DNA from: Chloroflexota bacterium
Lineage (GTDB): Bacteria; Chloroflexota; UBA11872
Length of the DNA stretch: 16,061 nucleotides
Reading direction: 5' to 3'
Assembly: GCA_028875175.1 (NCBI GenBank)
Contig: JAPPFO010000218.1
Location: forward strand, 1 to 16,061
Shown: in pieces, positions 14,438-16,061 of the stretch
How the letters are laid out: each line of letters opens with the position of its first letter
How positions within the stretch are numbered: the stretch's first letter is position 1
Translations under genes and position numbers: made by a program
Notes under the pieces: model-generated
The model's input: only the letters and a program-made list of their open reading frames with translations
Told to the model about the DNA's origin: nothing
The model's database searches: none

Positions 14438-15427
14438 CTAGTGGCTGTGGAGTGGCGGCCCGTCATGTTTGTGGGCGGATGTTGGATTGTTTCCGGCGTC
14501 TGAGTGATCAGCGGGCTCGACATGAATGAGCGCCTCGCCCAGGAAAGGGATGGCGTGGGCGAGCTCGTGGGAGACGCGCTTCGCTAGTTCGTGCGCCTCC
14601 TTCAGCGACAGGTCTTTGCTAGCCGTAAGGTGCACTTCCGCGTGCAGGCGGTGGCCGATCCAGCGTGCCCGTGACCGGGTAATGGCACGCACTCCTTGGA
14701 CGTGCAGGGCCTCATGCTCCACGTTGTCAAGGATCTCCGGGTCGACTCCGTCGAGCATGCGCCCGAATACCGTTTTGGCGGAGTCGTACACAATCTTTGC
14801 GATGAGTGCGCTGATGCCCAGCCCCACGATGGGGTCGGCTATCGGGAAGCCTGCCCAGATCGTGATGGCGCCGGCGACGACGGCGAGGCTGGCCAGCCCG
14901 TCCGTCCGGGCGTGGTATCCGTCGGCCACCAGCGCGGCGCTGTTGATTTCGCGTCCAACGCGGATGCGGAACAGCGCGACAGCCTCGTTACCGATGAAGC
15001 CGATGGCCCCGGCCGCGGCAACGGCCCACACCAGTTGAACGTCTCGCGGGTTGAGCAACCGATCGACGGACTGGTAGGCGGCCACGATTGCGCTGGACAA
15101 GATCACGAGAACGATGGTTGCTCCGGCGAGGTCCTCGACCCTGCCGAAGCCATAGCCGAACCGCCGCGTTGCCGCGCGGCGTGCAAACAGGAAGGCAATC
15201 CACAAGGGAACCGCCGTCAGCGCATCGCCAACGTTGTGGATGGTGTCGGCCAGCAACGCCACGCTTCCAGACACGGCAAAGACGGCCGCCTGGAGCACCG
15301 CGGTAATCCCGAGGCCCACGAATGACCACTTGATGGCCCAGATGCCACGGCTGGTCGTCGCAATGGACGGGTCGACTGCGCCGTGGGTGTGGGCGTGCTT
15401 CTCGTTTTCCCCGTGATGGTGATGCAT
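14438..15427 (-). CDS. Cation diffusion facilitator, zinc-type (CzcD-like)
   Basis: A 329-residue membrane antiporter expected to export Zn2+ (possibly Co2+ or Cd2+) in exchange for protons. It begins with a His-rich stretch (H2-H5, H11, H13, H15). Six membrane helices follow, with the metal-site motifs H64-N-V-G-D68 (helix 2) and H172-A-R-T-D176 (helix 5); the HxxxD pair is typical of zinc-preferring members. The cytoplasmic C-terminal domain (about 215-305) is normal, then a second His-rich tail (HKHDGPPLHSH). The start is ATG at 15427, giving the His-rich N-terminus; the frame continues upstream to 15541 but without family support. No metal-responsive regulator is adjacent. It separates the two intact SRPBCC genes from the decayed third copy. 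Confidence 0.94.
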   Translation of the reverse strand: MHHHHGENEKHAHTHGAVDPSIATTSRGIWAIKWSFVGLGITAVLQAAVFAVSGSVALLADTIHNVGDALTAVPLWIAFLFARRAATRRFGYGFGRVEDLAGATIVLVILSSAIVAAYQSVDRLLNPRDVQLVWAVAAAGAIGFIGNEAVALFRIRVGREINSAALVADGYHARTDGLASLAVVAGAITIWAGFPIADPIVGLGISALIAKIVYDSAKTVFGRMLDGVDPEILDNVEHEALHVQGVRAITRSRARWIGHRLHAEVHLTASKDLSLKEAHELAKRVSHELAHAIPFLGEALIHVEPADHSDAGNNPTSAHKHDGPPLHSH

Positions 15428-15545
15428 AGCCCCGAATCTTGCCCGAATGCGCAACTCGTAGCTAACAGGAGGGCTGCGTGCCGCGCCCTGCGTGACAACG
15501 GGATAGACACACGGCGAGCACACTTCACCCGCGCCGGCCACGAGG

Positions 15546-15869
15546 CGGACGGTATCTCCGCACCGTGGTCAGGACGTTGAAATGACGGAGACGGCAATGG
15601 TGCCGGACCTGCCCGACGAACGGGCGGGCACCTACGAGACCGAAGGCGCGTAGCACTACATCAATAAGCGGTTTGTGGAAGAGGGACCCGACCGCACGCG
15701 CTGGACTGCCGAGACGGAGTTCCGCTCTTAGGACTGGAAGATGTTGCTGATGTCGATTGTGATGCGTTTCGCATTCACCGGGCAGATAATGAAGGCTCTG
15801 CGCGATTCCAAGGCCTTCGCCGAGAGCGAAGGGCACGACGAGCAGCGGCCGTCAGCAACTCCCGGCTGA
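15546..15869 (+). pseudogene. Decayed third SRPBCC copy, N-terminal half missing, two in-frame stops
   Basis: From about 15546 the sequence follows SRPBCC copy 2 codon by codon: HRGQDVEMTET, LPDE-AGTYETEG, HYINKRFVEEGPDRTRW, AETEFR, DWKMLLMSIVMRFAFTGQ and a final KAFAESEG. The same frame carries TAG at 15651-15653 (in place of the W of GVWN) and TAG at 15729-15731 (in place of S of RFSDW), and the frame finally ends at TGA 15867-15869. The equivalent of the first 65 or so codons and the ribosome site are absent. Further decay shows as KK to MK and F to S changes in the last helix. It cannot give the full protein. I see no target-site duplication or mobile gene that would explain the truncation. 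Confidence 0.9.
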
Positions 15870-15935
15870 TTGAGCGAGGGGTGATTGCGCGTGGGGTCCG
15901 CCAAACGCGAGTCCCCCAAGAACGCAGTTTGCAGC

Positions 15936-16061
15936 CTAAGCCGTGGCGGCGGCTTCAATGTCCCTTAGTGACAGATGGGGGTTGTCCGCGTCCTTCCACT
16001 CGACCCGCCCATTGCTGGTGCGTCCCACGACAACGGCAGACGCAGTGGAGGGGGCTGGAAA
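15936..16061 (-). CDS. C-terminal end of a DUF4357-like protein (5' end outside window)
   Basis: Reading the minus strand into the TAG at 15938-15936 gives 41 residues ending STASAVVVGRTSNGRVEWKD, then ADNPHLSLRDIEAAATA. The pattern S-SA-VV-GR-SNGR-EWKD is that of DUF4357, a short domain usually found at the C-terminus of longer proteins, including some GIY-YIG nucleases and restriction-associated proteins. What the rest of this protein is cannot be told from the window. The frame is open to the window edge. The assignment is by eye from a short piece. Confidence 0.65.
   Translation of the reverse strand, partial: FPAPSTASAVVVGRTSNGRVEWKDADNPHLSLRDIEAAATA

Noticed and set aside
15428..15545. 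N-terminal extension of the CDF transporter up to 15541
   Set aside because: The extension has no family similarity, and the ATG at 15427 gives the expected His-rich start; the stretch is intergenic with no gene seen.

Overview
The window is a GC-rich, gene-dense bacterial chromosomal segment in which GTG and TTG start codons are frequent. The gene content fits a free-living or host-associated bacterium of the Chloroflexota type: a RodZ-like helix-turn-helix/DUF4115 membrane protein next to a PgsA-type phosphatidyltransferase, a DUF4349 protein, TfoX-N and SRPBCC small proteins, a Gfo/Idh/MocA oxidoreductase, and a Phd/VapC toxin-antitoxin pair. That taxonomic guess rests on gene style only and is low to moderate confidence. 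I see no rRNA, tRNA, CRISPR array, transposase, integrase or phage gene.

Layout. (1) 1-1552 (+): the 3' part of a membrane-anchored DUF4349 protein with two DUF11-like beta repeats. It converges on mnmG with a strong hairpin between them (1584-1621). (2) 3621-1636 (-): complete mnmG (tRNA U34 modification). (3) 3746-7612 (+), divergent from mnmG: four tightly packed genes that I cannot assign to a described system. Three encode membrane proteins and the last carries a C-terminal SPFH/HflK-like domain. Three of the four share a similar N-terminal motif and membrane layout. (4) 7653-10101 (+): rodZ-like, pgsA-like and a Gfo/Idh/MocA oxidoreductase, closely packed and co-directional with the four-gene cluster.

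(5) 10107-10882 (+): a Phd/YefM antitoxin and FitB/VapC-like PIN toxin module with its own consensus -10 box inside a small palindromic operator-like region. (6) 10883-11058: a gene-free stretch with four successive inverted repeats, between the toxin and a convergent ABC exporter. (7) 12825-11059 (-): an ABC exporter half-transporter, divergent from a TfoX-N protein (12919-13248, +). (8) 13310-14419 (+): a tandem duplication of an SRPBCC gene together with its 67-bp leader. A decayed third copy with two in-frame stops lies at 15546-15869, on the far side of a convergent zinc-type CDF transporter (15427-14438, -). (9) 15936-16061 (-): the C-terminal end of a DUF4357-like protein running off the window.

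Functionally, 3746-8943 looks membrane-centred: unknown membrane proteins, an SPFH protein, a RodZ-like scaffold and phospholipid synthesis. The best candidate for something undescribed is the 3746-7612 cluster. The SRPBCC triplication and the start-codon problem of the antitoxin are smaller points of interest.
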